From positions 558,001-622,000 of the forward strand of contig NZ_JAEQMU010000002.1 of assembly GCF_017908035.1 (NCBI RefSeq): 64,000 nucleotides of DNA. Reading direction: 5' to 3'. Both the position numbers and the translations under genes were made by a program. Under the pieces are notes generated by a model. The model was given only the letters and a program-made list of their open reading frames with translations. It was not told the origin of the DNA and searched no databases. This document shows, in pieces, positions 7,789 to 17,836 of this stretch (its first letter is position 1; every line of letters begins with the position of its first letter). The DNA is from Sphingobacterium tabacisoli. GTDB taxonomy: Bacteria; Bacteroidota; Bacteroidia; Sphingobacteriales; Sphingobacteriaceae.

Positions 7789-9234
7789 ATGAGTACTTAC
7801 AAAGAATTGTTATTTGATAGATCATTCGTCAATGGAAAGTGGACAAATCAGGGAACGGGAAAATTTGACGTTAAAAATCCGTTTGATTTATCCGTTATCG
7901 GGCAGGTTCATGACGAAGATAGAACCTTTGTCGGCAAAGCCATTGACGTGGCTCATGCAGCTTTCAGGTCCTGGAAATCGAAATCAGCCAAAGAGCGGAG
8001 CGCGATTCTGCTAAAATGGTTTGACCTTATTCATCAGCACAAAGATGAGTTGGCTCAGATCATGACCCTAGAAAGTGGTAAACCCTTGGCTGAAAGCAAA
8101 GGCGAAATAGATTATGGCGCAGCTTATATCCAATGGTTCGCCGAAGAAGCCAAACGGAATTATGGAGATGTCATCCCCGGATTTACAGCGGACAAACGGA
8201 TTATCACACTCAAAGAACCCGTCGGTGTCGTGGGCGCCATTACACCCTGGAATTTTCCGTTAGCCATGATCACCCGTAAAATTGCCCCGGCTCTTGCTGT
8301 AGGCTGTACGGTCGTGGTCCGTCCGAGCGAGGAGACTCCATTTACGGCACTTGCCATAAACTATCTCGCGGATCTGGCTGGGTTTCCTAAAGGGGTGTAT
8401 AACACCGTAGTGGGGACAGATCCTTCCGAAATGGGAAAAGAGCTTTGTGAGAATAAAAAGGTAGCTAAAATATCCTTTACAGGCTCTACAAAAGTGGGAA
8501 AGATCCTGATGTCGCAAAGCGCAAATACACTCAAAAAATTGAGTTTGGAACTCGGAGGAAATGCTCCGCTTATTGTTTTTGATGACGCAGATGTTGATCT
8601 GGCAATAAAAGGAGCTTTGGGTGGAAAATTCCGGTTCGGCGGACAGACCTGTGTTTGTGTTAATCGGATTTTGGTGCAGGAAGGAATTCACGATTTGTTT
8701 GTCGAAAAATTTACGGCTGCCGTTAAGAAGATGAAACTCGGAAGCGGATTGGACACCGATGTAAACATCGGTCCACTTATCAATCAAAGAGCTATCCGAC
8801 GGATGGAAGAGATGACAGAAGATGCGATCGCCAAGGGAGGCAAAGTTTTAACAGGGGGGAAGGCCGTAGCACCTCAGTTTTTTGAACCTACTATCATCAT
8901 TGATGCCAATGAATCTATGGAGTTTGCTCAAAATGAAATCTTTGGGCCTATTGCGCCGATATTCAAATTCAAAACCGAGCAGGATGCCATACGAATGGCC
9001 AATGATACGGTTTACGGATTGGCGAGTTACTTTTTTACGAACGATTTAAATCGAAGCTGGCGCGTTCGTGAACAGTTGGAATACGGTATTGTCGGGATTA
9101 ATGAAGGACTGATTTCCTCCGAAGTTGTTCCTTTTGGAGGAGTCAAAGAATCCGGACAGGGCCGTGAAGGTTCTAAATACGGTTTGGACAGTTATGTAGA
9201 TATCAAGTACGTCTGTATTGGCGGTGTGCTATAG
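7789..9234 (+). CDS. Succinate-semialdehyde dehydrogenase-type aldehyde dehydrogenase
   Basis: This 481-residue enzyme is of the usual length for the SSADH/GabD branch and would oxidise succinate semialdehyde to succinate, feeding the TCA cycle. Visible features are the oxyanion Asn155 (TPWNFPLAMITRK), general base E254 (LELGGNAP), catalytic Cys288 in GGQTCVC and a second Cys290. The C-x-C pair is the arrangement seen in SSADH, where the second cysteine can form a regulatory disulfide. FTGSTKVGK (230–238) is the cofactor-loop motif. At 175–184 the segment reads VVVRPSEETP, whereas most relatives have Lys in place of Arg178. It is the last gene of the lactonase operon and is followed by a strong terminator. 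Confidence 0.85.
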   Translation: MSTYKELLFDRSFVNGKWTNQGTGKFDVKNPFDLSVIGQVHDEDRTFVGKAIDVAHAAFRSWKSKSAKERSAILLKWFDLIHQHKDELAQIMTLESGKPLAESKGEIDYGAAYIQWFAEEAKRNYGDVIPGFTADKRIITLKEPVGVVGAITPWNFPLAMITRKIAPALAVGCTVVVRPSEETPFTALAINYLADLAGFPKGVYNTVVGTDPSEMGKELCENKKVAKISFTGSTKVGKILMSQSANTLKKLSLELGGNAPLIVFDDADVDLAIKGALGGKFRFGGQTCVCVNRILVQEGIHDLFVEKFTAAVKKMKLGSGLDTDVNIGPLINQRAIRRMEEMTEDAIAKGGKVLTGGKAVAPQFFEPTIIIDANESMEFAQNEIFGPIAPIFKFKTEQDAIRMANDTVYGLASYFFTNDLNRSWRVREQLEYGIVGINEGLISSEVVPFGGVKESGQGREGSKYGLDSYVDIKYVCIGGVL

Positions 9235-9261
9235 TTGCTGGATTTCATAGGTGTTATATAG

Positions 9262-9288
9262 AAAAGGAGGGCTAATAGTCCTCCTTTT
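9262..9288. terminator. Bidirectional terminator
   Basis: AAAAGGAGG (9262–9270) pairs perfectly with CCTCCTTTT (9280–9288) around a nine-base loop. Both strands end in T-rich tracts. It lies between the convergent aldehyde dehydrogenase and TlpA genes, so it probably serves both transcripts. Confidence 0.8.
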
Positions 9289-9304
9289 ATTCTGTTTCGT
9301 ATTG

Positions 9305-10432
9305 CTAATTCAAAAGCGCCTGTAGCTTTTCATATAAAGCCTCAGCGCGTAAGCCCCTCGCTATAATTTTTCCCTCTGCATCCACTAGAAAACTATCGGG
9401 TACTCCTGAAATACCATAAAGTTTGGCTATAGGTTCATCCCAATATTGTAAACTAGATGCATGATACCAGGACATATTGTCCTGAACAATTGCTTTTTTC
9501 CAGGCTGCTTCTGATTTGTCTAGAGAAATGCTCAAAATGTTGAATCCTTTTTGATGAAATGCCTGGTAAGCTTTGACGATGTTCGGATTTTCTTTACGAC
9601 AAGGTAAACACCAGCTTGCCCAAAAGTCAATGAGAGTATATTTTCCATTGCCAACGACATTCATTAGACTGATGTCATTTCTTGACGTATCTTTAGATGA
9701 AAAATTAGGAATAATTACACCTATACTTGTCCGTTTTGCAGTGATTAGCTTACTTTCGATTTCTTTTGCCAGCGTGGTTTTTTGAAGTGATGAAGTTAGT
9801 CCTTTCAATAATGGAGAAACAAAGTCGTAATCTATAGCTCCCCCCATAAACTCATTAAGCGTGATAAGAGACAGGAATGAGCTCGGATGTTGTTCAATAA
9901 AGTTTTTCTTGACCGCAATCATTGTGTCTATCTGAGATCGATAGGAATCATTTAGTTCCTTCATTTGTGCTTCATAGGTGATGTCACCTTTTGATACGCT
10001 CGTTGCTTCATTACGTATAGCTATGATTTTTTGTTGGATTGGTGTTGTTTCGTTATGCAATTTAATCCCCTCTTGTGTAATACGGGTACCTTTTATTGTA
10101 GCTTTTGCCAATGAGTCGCTGCCATTGAGATAGACTGCTCCTTGGTCAGCATAGAAGCCTATATTGTCTTTGATTTGACCTTGAACTGCAGCAATAGAAT
10201 ATATTGAAATCCGACTTGGTTCTGCCAGTTTTAACTTAAACGTGAATTTTCCGTTAATGACATTAGTTGTGTCCTGTTTAATTTCTTCTTTTTCAGAGTA
10301 TAGTAATACCACTGGACCTCGGTTCCACTGTGGGAAATGGCCTTTAATGGTAACGTTTTTATATTGCGCCTTTGCAGTGCATCCTAAGAGCAGAAACAGG
10401 GCTATTAGTAAGGGGGTATTTATTAGTTTCAT
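9305..10432 (-). CDS. TlpA-like thiol-disulfide oxidoreductase with DUF4369-type N domain (locus A)
   Basis: This 375-residue protein has a lipoprotein signal (LLLGC, Cys18). An N-terminal beta-sandwich resembles DUF4369 (about 25–125: VTIKGHFPQWNRGPVVLLYS). A helical linker follows, then a C-terminal thioredoxin fold with active site WC275LPC278R in LIDFWASWCLPCRKENP. The cis-proline loop is GISGVPDSFLVDAEGKII. Members of this family are exported and exchange thiols and disulfides. It is the last gene of locus A, 15 bases beyond the PKD-like lipoprotein gene, and should be cotranscribed with the SusCD pair. Its substrate is unknown. Confidence 0.85.
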   Translation of the reverse strand: MKLINTPLLIALFLLLGCTAKAQYKNVTIKGHFPQWNRGPVVLLYSEKEEIKQDTTNVINGKFTFKLKLAEPSRISIYSIAAVQGQIKDNIGFYADQGAVYLNGSDSLAKATIKGTRITQEGIKLHNETTPIQQKIIAIRNEATSVSKGDITYEAQMKELNDSYRSQIDTMIAVKKNFIEQHPSSFLSLITLNEFMGGAIDYDFVSPLLKGLTSSLQKTTLAKEIESKLITAKRTSIGVIIPNFSSKDTSRNDISLMNVVGNGKYTLIDFWASWCLPCRKENPNIVKAYQAFHQKGFNILSISLDKSEAAWKKAIVQDNMSWYHASSLQYWDEPIAKLYGISGVPDSFLVDAEGKIIARGLRAEALYEKLQALLN

Positions 10433-10446
10433 GTTTTTTTTATTAA

Positions 10447-11991
10447 TTAGTTAACTGCTCGCCAGTTGATCGTTTTAATCTTCACCAGTCCATTCCATCT
10501 TGCATTATTTATCGCTTGTATCTCTATGGTATTGGGATCATTGTTTATTGTAAATCGTCTCAATGTCCCCTTTGTGTTTTGATTGTAAGTTGCTACGTAA
10601 AGTGAGTTCGTAACAAAATCTATTTGCGTATCAAATTTCAAAAGTGTAATAGGGTCATTTCCTATTACAGGGAACTCGTATAGTTTTTCGTTGTTCGGAT
10701 TGTAATCATACGCATATAATTTGTTGCCTACGGAATAGAAAACGACAGTTCGATGTGAAGAAAACGCGTAGTGATCTGCTTTGTCAAAATCAATTGCAAT
10801 TGATTTAACGTTATATGCATTGCGTTTGGAAGGAGTTGCACCATTTGCATAGAATTTATAGATGAAGCAATTGTTATATCCATCTTTCATAATGGCGAAT
10901 GAATTCCCTAGAGTAGATCCTCCGTCTGTATTGCGAGAGTTTTCGCCATAGATTAGCTTTCTTCCACTTACTGTTTGATTCCAGGGGAACGGATCATTTT
11001 CTCCATCAGGTAGAATATCCGAAGTAAGATTGAACCCCAGAGATGTAAAGTTCATAAAGCGGTCTTTGGTGCTATCATACCATAGAAGAGAATTTAGATT
11101 ACTAATACTGTAAAATAAGTAAGGTGCCGATTTTATCAACGTACTAAAATTATCTTTATGGCGATTTACAGGGTTTGCATAGAAATCAGGAGCTCCAAAT
11201 AGAGAGTTGGCATAGATATTACCGGTACTCGTTAACACAGCCCGGTTGTATGCATTACCTATACCTCCTCCAGCATTGATTATTTGAGGTGCTATGATAA
11301 TCGGAAACTCATTGTTTTTATTGATATTATCCGTAAGATAGAGTAGTTTGCCAAAGGAGTTTGCAGGGTTACCTGCCATATTTACACGGTTTAAGTAGTA
11401 TGCACCAGTAAGCGTAGAAACCCACATTTTAATGGTCGCCTCGTTACCTCCCGTATGTTGTGCCAGTAGTGGACCATTTAGCTTTGGCAGACCATTGGAT
11501 TTTAAAATATCATGGACAACAATAGTGTCTCTTACCATTGATATAAAATCCAGTTCAGCGTTTCCTTCCTGGTCTTCCCCCATTAATAAAAGACCCCGAG
11601 AATATGCGGTACCTACAGTCAAATTGGCCTTTTTTGTCCAGGTAACTTTTGTCTGTTTATCTTCTATACGGAGTTGGATAGTATAGTTTTTTGGCGGCAG
11701 AGCAATAGGGTAGTTCAACTTTTCCTCCCTACCGGCAGTGTCTATTACGGTGGTGCCATCTTTGATTACCCATATATACTGGAGACGGTCAGAGTCAGTT
11801 ACTTCTTCCGTCATCGTTACTTTGGGTACTATCTGTAGGGTATCAAAAGATGAGATAGCCGAATAATTGTTGGCTATGTCCGTTATTACCAGCTCATTGA
11901 TCTTTTGATATTCATAATTGCCCAGATCCTTAGAACATGATAACATAGCTCCTACGGACGATAATGCTATAATATATTTATAAATATTCAT
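10447..11991 (-). CDS. PKD-like family lipoprotein (locus A)
   Basis: This 514-residue lipoprotein has its lipobox in GAMLSCSKDLG (Cys19). The start of the mature protein, CSKDLGNYEYQKINELVI, and the segment RLQYIWVIKDGTTVIDTAG are typical of the Bacteroidota PKD-like lipoproteins found beside SusD genes. The rest is rich in beta-strands with several FYSVGNKLYAYDYN-type repeats that suggest a propeller. It sits in the order SusC, SusD, DUF4843, PKD-like, TlpA, identical to locus E. It probably binds the imported ligand at the cell surface; no enzymatic motif is visible. Confidence 0.75.
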   Translation of the reverse strand: MNIYKYIIALSSVGAMLSCSKDLGNYEYQKINELVITDIANNYSAISSFDTLQIVPKVTMTEEVTDSDRLQYIWVIKDGTTVIDTAGREEKLNYPIALPPKNYTIQLRIEDKQTKVTWTKKANLTVGTAYSRGLLLMGEDQEGNAELDFISMVRDTIVVHDILKSNGLPKLNGPLLAQHTGGNEATIKMWVSTLTGAYYLNRVNMAGNPANSFGKLLYLTDNINKNNEFPIIIAPQIINAGGGIGNAYNRAVLTSTGNIYANSLFGAPDFYANPVNRHKDNFSTLIKSAPYLFYSISNLNSLLWYDSTKDRFMNFTSLGFNLTSDILPDGENDPFPWNQTVSGRKLIYGENSRNTDGGSTLGNSFAIMKDGYNNCFIYKFYANGATPSKRNAYNVKSIAIDFDKADHYAFSSHRTVVFYSVGNKLYAYDYNPNNEKLYEFPVIGNDPITLLKFDTQIDFVTNSLYVATYNQNTKGTLRRFTINNDPNTIEIQAINNARWNGLVKIKTINWRAVN

Positions 11992-12019
11992 TTTGTTTCG
12001 TTAAATAATAGTACAAAAA

Positions 12020-12895
12020 CTAGGGCTTAGGGACATATGGAACACCGAGATAAGATGTCCATGGGACATTACCAATAAACATTAGACGACCATCGTCTTC
12101 TAGGATAGGGGTACCCATATTAAATTGTTCGACCAAATATTGAGCACAGGTGCTCGCTATTAGCCCGGTAAGGATACTGGGCATAGTCTCCGTACTCGAA
12201 AAGTCAGTATAGGTCAGGTCCATCAGCTCACACATAAGGTCTATCTTTTTCTGAGAGAAATCACCCCATTGTCCTGATTCTCGATTGCCGGGTTGTTGGA
12301 CAGATCCCGGCCATACAGCCGGTTTTACCATGAAGTCATTTACCCGTATAGAATGAAGGCTGGCGTCAAAGCTTCTGACCACATTTCCTGAAGTGTTAGA
12401 AGGAAGTGCTTGCCAATGAGGAAATGATAGTTGAAAATATTCATTTGCTACCAGTCGAAGTCCTATGGTCTTTTGTTTCTTTTTGAGATCAGACGTTCGT
12501 GTTAGTTTTATAGGTACTAGAGTCGATATGCTATGTGCGGGAATTACCACTTCTGTAGGTAATGGTGCAAAGTCTACGCCTACAGATGCGGTCGTAGAAT
12601 CTGGATTAATCTCAACCCGAAATGGACGGTCATAATCCTTTGTTGGCCCCGTAATCATTACTTTGATATTAACAGTCAGTTCATTTTGGGGAATTTTTAT
12701 GAATTCGATTGCTGTATAAGGTTGATAAGGCCATGTACGTTCGTTCCCCCAAGAATCACCATGCTGAACGGCAAAATAAATTCCTTCAACACCATCATAA
12801 TTCATTATTTCTTTTTCGCAGCTCTGTAATAGACCGGTTATAATTAGAGCCAATGCGCTTAGATACTTTTTCATAACTATTTTGTATAAGTTCAT
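12020..12895 (-). CDS. DUF4843-type lipoprotein (locus A)
   Basis: The ATG at 12895, seven bases after the susD stop, was chosen over the more upstream 12937, which would overlap susD. An internal ATG at 12874 gives MKKYLSALALIITGLLQSC and is equally plausible. The mature protein starts CEKEIMNYDGVEGIYF, the usual opening of DUF4843 proteins. A Calx-beta-like section follows (VNIKVMITGPTKDYDRPFRV, TASVGVDFAPLPTEVVIPA). DUF4843 proteins occur almost only as accessory lipoproteins downstream of SusD. Its partner in locus E is 48768–49481. Confidence 0.75.
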   Translation of the reverse strand: MNLYKIVMKKYLSALALIITGLLQSCEKEIMNYDGVEGIYFAVQHGDSWGNERTWPYQPYTAIEFIKIPQNELTVNIKVMITGPTKDYDRPFRVEINPDSTTASVGVDFAPLPTEVVIPAHSISTLVPIKLTRTSDLKKKQKTIGLRLVANEYFQLSFPHWQALPSNTSGNVVRSFDASLHSIRVNDFMVKPAVWPGSVQQPGNRESGQWGDFSQKKIDLMCELMDLTYTDFSSTETMPSILTGLIASTCAQYLVEQFNMGTPILEDDGRLMFIGNVPWTSYLGVPYVPKP

Positions 12896-12902
12896 TTTGT
12901 GC

Positions 12903-14378
12903 TTATTGTACGGCTTTTGACCGTAGGGACACTTCACTGTCTGGGAGAGGAACCTGATAGTTTACTAGGCTCATGTTTTTGTCTCCCACGAGAGACGCAT
13001 TATTGGGTATATTTTGAGCACTGTTCCGTTTATAGAAAAAGAAGATCTGTCCTTCTCCCAGAAACTCTCTTCTGTATTCACTTGTAATCAGATTTTTTAG
13101 CTCCTGAGGATTGTTAGGAGTTAGGTTATTGATATTTCTGCTATTACGTACTGCGTTAAGAAATTGGGCCGCCTCTTGAATATTTTCTGAGCACTCGGCC
13201 GCAATGAGGTACATTTCGCTCATGCGTATCAATGGTATCATATAGCGTCCTGGTGCATCAGTGTGAAGTTTATACTTTTGATTCGTTACTATTTCTTTTC
13301 CAGCAACATTGACTGCTTCCCAGACGCGGCGACGGTGGTCGTTCGCATTGTCATACATCGCATTGATACGCGAAAAATCTGAATTGAGACCATTGACTGA
13401 AAGGCGACGGAAATCTTCTAGATTAGCAGAAAATGTCATATCGTACATATTACTCCTCAATATCGTATATAAGGAAAATATAACTTCAGTCGAGAATACG
13501 CGGTCTGGCTTGTCTGGACTTACGGCTGCGGATAGCGTGACAAATGGAAAGATGGCTTTTCCATCAATTTTTGCATTTTGTATTACAGAGACTGCATTTT
13601 TCAAAGCATTAGCTTTGTCTCCTTTCCACAAATTGGTGCGTGCCAAAAGGGACTGCACTGCAAAATAGTTGAAACGATACTGTCTGAAGAGCTGATCATT
13701 TGGGGATGTCGGGCTAGCTGATGTTTTAATTCCTTCTTTGAAAATTGAATCATTTTCTTTGAGCAGTTCGAGAGCCAAATTTAGATCTTCTTCTACTTTT
13801 ATCATCACCTCTTCTGAAGATAACAGAGGCGATATCTCACTTTTTGAAAATGTGACATACGGTATGCATGTTGTTTTCTTGTTACTTTCAGACCAAATGG
13901 GACCAAAGAGTCGTAACATATCAAAATGTAGCATGGCCCGAAGTGCTAGGGCCTCACCTCTTACGATTCCATAGTAGGGATTAGGAAGCTTGCTGGTAGG
14001 AGCGTTGCCCGATTTTTCAATGATCACATTAAGATTTGCTATTAATTCGTAGGCTTTTTTCCAAGCATTATCAAAACCACTCTTTGTATTGGCCGTGGTG
14101 TAGTTGAATACGGCATAATCGTAAAACACATTCGTGCTAGAGGAGATATAATAGTACTGCCCCATAGCGTCGATATTGGCAGTCGTCATAAAACGACCAT
14201 ATAGATTGTTATTTGCTAGTTCTACATAAACCCCATTTAAGGCTTTAAGATAACCTGAGGCATCCTGAAAGAGAACGTCTTCAGATAGACGGTCGCTAGG
14301 TTTGACATCGATCCATTTAGAGCAGGAATTCAGAGTTGTCAAACAAAGTAGTAAAAATAGTATATTCTTGAAATTCAT
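12903..14378 (-). CDS. SusD/RagB family nutrient-binding lipoprotein (locus A)
   Basis: This forms the lid of a SusCD outer membrane importer. ATG at 14378 gives MNFKNILFLLLCLTTLNSCS with the lipobox cysteine at 19; an in-frame ATG at 14396 is possible. The mature N terminus CSKWIDVKPSDRLSEDVLFQ and the segment RGEALALRAMLHFDMLRLFG are SusD hallmarks, as is EYRREFLGEGQIFFFYKR near the C terminus. The length of about 490 residues is normal. It lies between SusC (28 bases upstream) and a DUF4843 gene. The ligand cannot be read from sequence. Confidence 0.9.
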   Translation of the reverse strand: MNFKNILFLLLCLTTLNSCSKWIDVKPSDRLSEDVLFQDASGYLKALNGVYVELANNNLYGRFMTTANIDAMGQYYYISSSTNVFYDYAVFNYTTANTKSGFDNAWKKAYELIANLNVIIEKSGNAPTSKLPNPYYGIVRGEALALRAMLHFDMLRLFGPIWSESNKKTTCIPYVTFSKSEISPLLSSEEVMIKVEEDLNLALELLKENDSIFKEGIKTSASPTSPNDQLFRQYRFNYFAVQSLLARTNLWKGDKANALKNAVSVIQNAKIDGKAIFPFVTLSAAVSPDKPDRVFSTEVIFSLYTILRSNMYDMTFSANLEDFRRLSVNGLNSDFSRINAMYDNANDHRRRVWEAVNVAGKEIVTNQKYKLHTDAPGRYMIPLIRMSEMYLIAAECSENIQEAAQFLNAVRNSRNINNLTPNNPQELKNLITSEYRREFLGEGQIFFFYKRNSAQNIPNNASLVGDKNMSLVNYQVPLPDSEVSLRSKAVQ

Positions 14379-14406
14379 ACGTATATTCTTGATCAATGGT
14401 TAGCGA

Positions 14407-17400
14407 TTAGAAACGTAAACCTAAGGAAAACGATACCGATCGGGCAAATGGATAATCTAAACCTCTTTCATTTTTTATGGATGAAAACCTAAAAATATCG
14501 TTCATATATATTTTTGTATCCATAGATGATACTCCTATTTTTTTTAACCAAGCTTTGTCGATGGTTTCGTAGCCAAAGGAAATAGACTCTCCCGCTAGAA
14601 TGTTGTCATTTTCTACAAAACGTGAGGAAATCGGAGTATAATCTGTTTGGGATATAGCCCTGAATTTAGCAATGTCACCAGGATTTTTCCATCTGTCGTA
14701 TAGGGCTCTTTTGTCTTGATTGAGCGCTATATTCTGCATAGTTACATTTTCTACCTTATCATAGAGTGTCTGCATGAATGCTTGACCGCCTAAACGGTAT
14801 CTCAGAAAAATAGAACCCGTAAATCCTTTATAATAGAAGTTTGTTCCGATGACACCATCGAGTTTGGGATCGCTATTACCTACGACTACCTCGTTGTCAT
14901 AACTGTGTACAAATGTCTGTTGGTCATCTTTAGTAAGGAATATTTCTCTGCCCGTTGCGGGATCTATGCCTAAAGAACGTACAGCCCATAAGTCGGAAGG
15001 ACTTGCTCCATCGTAGTACCGGATCAAATTACGACTTTTATTATTTTCATTGAACCTATCCAGTGAGTTGCCGATGTTTTTATATTGTGATTTGAGATGA
15101 CGCATGTTGATATTAACGCGCCAGTAAAAACCTTCTTTACGAATTATTGAATAATCCGCCAAAAGGGTCATTCCTTTGGTCGATAGGCTACCAATGTTTT
15201 TGGCAACTCCAGTTGTTCCTGTGGAGGAAGGGAGCCCAACATATACTAACAAGGGATCAGTATCCTTATTAAAGTAATCGAAATTGAAACGAAGCCTATT
15301 TCTGAACAGTTCAATGTCGATACCTATATTCCTATCCAGCGTTTTCTGCCATTTAAGTCCGCTGTTACCAAAGTTATTAAGAATCACACTGGATCCAAAC
15401 GGATTTCGATTATCATTGTTGTAGCGATACACGCGCATTGAAATGTAGTCATTGAAGTTCTGATTACCTGGATTTCCAATAGATCCCCTAATTTTCAGAA
15501 GATTAACCCAATCTAAAGAAGAATGTTGCATGAATGGCTCGTTATGTAAATTCCAAGCAAGACCAGTAGACCAGATTACGGTTGACTGTTTATCGGAACC
15601 ATACACCGATGAAGCATCCGAACGAAGAGTTGCATCTAAGAGATAACGGTCATCGTAAGTGTAGCCCGTGTTCAGAAATGCACTCGCACTACGTCTCTTG
15701 GCCTCTAGATAGGTTGGTTTATCCGCATTCTCAAAACCAAAGCTAAATGTAGGATTGGTAAAATCATCATCGACAAAACCTCTTACCTGATAACCGCTAC
15801 TCAATGTAGTTGCTTGGTTAAATCGCATTCCTGCGACCATGTTGACCATATGTTTTTGATTTAGCAATTTACCATAGGTAAGGCTGATATCCCCGTCATA
15901 GTTGGTTTGTTTTCCGTTCGTTTCGCTATAGCGACCTTGTTTCAGTATGTCGGTACCAGCAAACTCAGAATTGAACGGGGATCTGAAAATCTCATTGCGA
16001 TCAGAAATTTGATTAATACCCACCCTCGTACGGAATCTAAGATCACTGATAACGCGCCAGTCGAACTCGAAATTATTAGTAAACCCCTGAGAAGCAGTTT
16101 TGTCAAGATTATTATTGCTCATGTCATACAGCGGGTTGTATATATTGATGTCCTTAAGAGAGAAGGTGCTGATATCGAGATATTGAAAAGATTCCAAAAG
16201 CTGATTGATACCACCCAGTTCATTGTATTTTCTATGGTAAGGATTAGCTCTGGCAAATTTGGAAAATGGCACAGTTTCACGGTTGGCAGTAACATGGTCA
16301 ATACTCAATGAATTGCTGAAGGAGACATTATCTTTTCTATATATTATTCGTACATTGCCATTGGTCACTGCTCTCGAAGAACCTTTCATCACCCCATCCG
16401 TATTGCCATAGTTTAAGGATGCTGAGTAACGCAGATTCTGATCGCCACCCTCTGCAAATAGGTTATGCCTATGATACAAGGCTGTCCGGAGAGGCTCATT
16501 TGCCCAATAGGTATTTACACCACGTGCTACCTCTTTCATTCGGTTGAAATACTTAGCTTCATTATCCTCACTTAGGATATTACCGTTAGCGTCCAAGGAA
16601 CCATAGAAAAAGGAGAGGCGTTCATAGTTGAGTTTCTCTTCTGCGTTCATCAGGTTGTAGTCAGTTAGATCAGCAAAACTTACGGAAGAATTTAAATTAT
16701 AGGTAAGTCGCAATTGTCCTGGTAACGGTCGTTTAGTCTCCACTACAATGACGCCATTTGCTGCCTTTGAACCATATATGGCTGTAGCCGCAGCATCTTT
16801 TAGTATCGTGATGCTCTCGATGCGATCCATGCTGAAATCGCTTATCACAGCAATTGAGGACTCAAATCCATCCAGAATAAAGAGCGGTTGGTTGGGGTTG
16901 GTCCCAAATTGCTCTGTGAGTCCGACAACGCTACTTTTGCCTCGTATCTCAATATCAGGAAACCGATTAGGATCAGAACCGAAAAGATTATTGTCAACAA
17001 TAGCAAACGAAGGATCTAGCGTTTTCAAACTTTGTAAAACATTCTGGTTACCAATCATTTTTAACTCCTTAGCTGTATAAGTTGAAGCGGATCCAGAAAA
17101 GCTTTCTTTTTTACGCTGATAAATACCGGTGACTATAGCATCTTTAATACTTTCGACTTCACTCTCTAAGGTAATGTCGACCGTATTACTGTTGTGCAAC
17201 TCGTATTCCAATGTTTTCATACCAATAAATGAAAATATTAGGATAGGCTGTTTTATATCTTGAGGAATAGTAATACTGTAATTACCTTTTTCGTTGGTAA
17301 GAATACTGCTTTTTTGCCCTTTTAGACGGACCGTAACACCATTTAATAGTTTTCCGGTATTGGCTTCAAACACACGTCCAGTTACGGTTCGTAGCTGTTG

Positions 17401-17760
17401 TGTATTATCGTTTTTAATTGAGTTGCTTATCTGATTTGTAGACCGTCTGACAAATGATATCGTCCTGTCCTCTATTTGGTAGTCGATAGGTTGATTGGTA
17501 GTTACGATTTTTAAAAAATCAACTAGAGGCATTTTCTTGACATCAATTGTGACATCCGATGCGGATGACAAAATACTCTTGGTGCTGAAGACAGTATAGC
17601 CACTTTGTTGTCGGATGGCATCTAATACCGAACTGAAAGGAATCTTATTCCCTTTTAACGTGATTTGTTGGGAATAGCTAGATGCGCTAGCACAAAGCAT
17701 TCCCAACAACATAAAGAATAGGGTTATTCTCATCACTCGTAATAAGTAATTTTTATTCAT
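14407..17760 (-). CDS. SusC/RagA TonB-linked outer membrane transporter with STN domain (locus A)
   Basis: This is a 1117-residue barrel that imports ligand with the SusD lid. After the signal peptide (to about residue 30) comes an STN signalling domain (about 33–110: QQITLKGNKIPFSSVLDAIR), which in transducing receptors contacts the anti-sigma factor. Next are a carboxypeptidase-regulatory-like domain (about 125–200: TGRVFEANTGKLLNGVTVRL), a plug with KDAIVTGIYQRKKESFSGSA and PDIEIRGKSSV, and the 22-strand barrel ending in FARSVSFSLGLRF. The STN domain and the upstream FecR/sigma pair indicate trans-envelope signalling, so import and expression are linked. The plug resembles the SusC of locus E, consistent with duplicated loci. 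Confidence 0.9.
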   Translation of the reverse strand: MNKNYLLRVMRITLFFMLLGMLCASASSYSQQITLKGNKIPFSSVLDAIRQQSGYTVFSTKSILSSASDVTIDVKKMPLVDFLKIVTTNQPIDYQIEDRTISFVRRSTNQISNSIKNDNTQQLRTVTGRVFEANTGKLLNGVTVRLKGQKSSILTNEKGNYSITIPQDIKQPILIFSFIGMKTLEYELHNSNTVDITLESEVESIKDAIVTGIYQRKKESFSGSASTYTAKELKMIGNQNVLQSLKTLDPSFAIVDNNLFGSDPNRFPDIEIRGKSSVVGLTEQFGTNPNQPLFILDGFESSIAVISDFSMDRIESITILKDAAATAIYGSKAANGVIVVETKRPLPGQLRLTYNLNSSVSFADLTDYNLMNAEEKLNYERLSFFYGSLDANGNILSEDNEAKYFNRMKEVARGVNTYWANEPLRTALYHRHNLFAEGGDQNLRYSASLNYGNTDGVMKGSSRAVTNGNVRIIYRKDNVSFSNSLSIDHVTANRETVPFSKFARANPYHRKYNELGGINQLLESFQYLDISTFSLKDINIYNPLYDMSNNNLDKTASQGFTNNFEFDWRVISDLRFRTRVGINQISDRNEIFRSPFNSEFAGTDILKQGRYSETNGKQTNYDGDISLTYGKLLNQKHMVNMVAGMRFNQATTLSSGYQVRGFVDDDFTNPTFSFGFENADKPTYLEAKRRSASAFLNTGYTYDDRYLLDATLRSDASSVYGSDKQSTVIWSTGLAWNLHNEPFMQHSSLDWVNLLKIRGSIGNPGNQNFNDYISMRVYRYNNDNRNPFGSSVILNNFGNSGLKWQKTLDRNIGIDIELFRNRLRFNFDYFNKDTDPLLVYVGLPSSTGTTGVAKNIGSLSTKGMTLLADYSIIRKEGFYWRVNINMRHLKSQYKNIGNSLDRFNENNKSRNLIRYYDGASPSDLWAVRSLGIDPATGREIFLTKDDQQTFVHSYDNEVVVGNSDPKLDGVIGTNFYYKGFTGSIFLRYRLGGQAFMQTLYDKVENVTMQNIALNQDKRALYDRWKNPGDIAKFRAISQTDYTPISSRFVENDNILAGESISFGYETIDKAWLKKIGVSSMDTKIYMNDIFRFSSIKNERGLDYPFARSVSFSLGLRF

Positions 17761-17836
17761 TAATTTTACCGTAGTATTTGGTTTGTATAAAATCTACTGT
17801 TAACAATCAGGGGGGTATCATTGAGCCAAATGCTTT

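Noticed and set aside
8260..8787. 175-codon minus-strand frame inside the aldehyde dehydrogenase
   Set aside because: It lies wholly antisense to a well-supported enzyme gene and its translation is Cys/His-rich noise.
15907..16311. 134-codon + strand frame inside susC of locus A
   Set aside because: Antisense to the plug/barrel coding sequence with no family resemblance.
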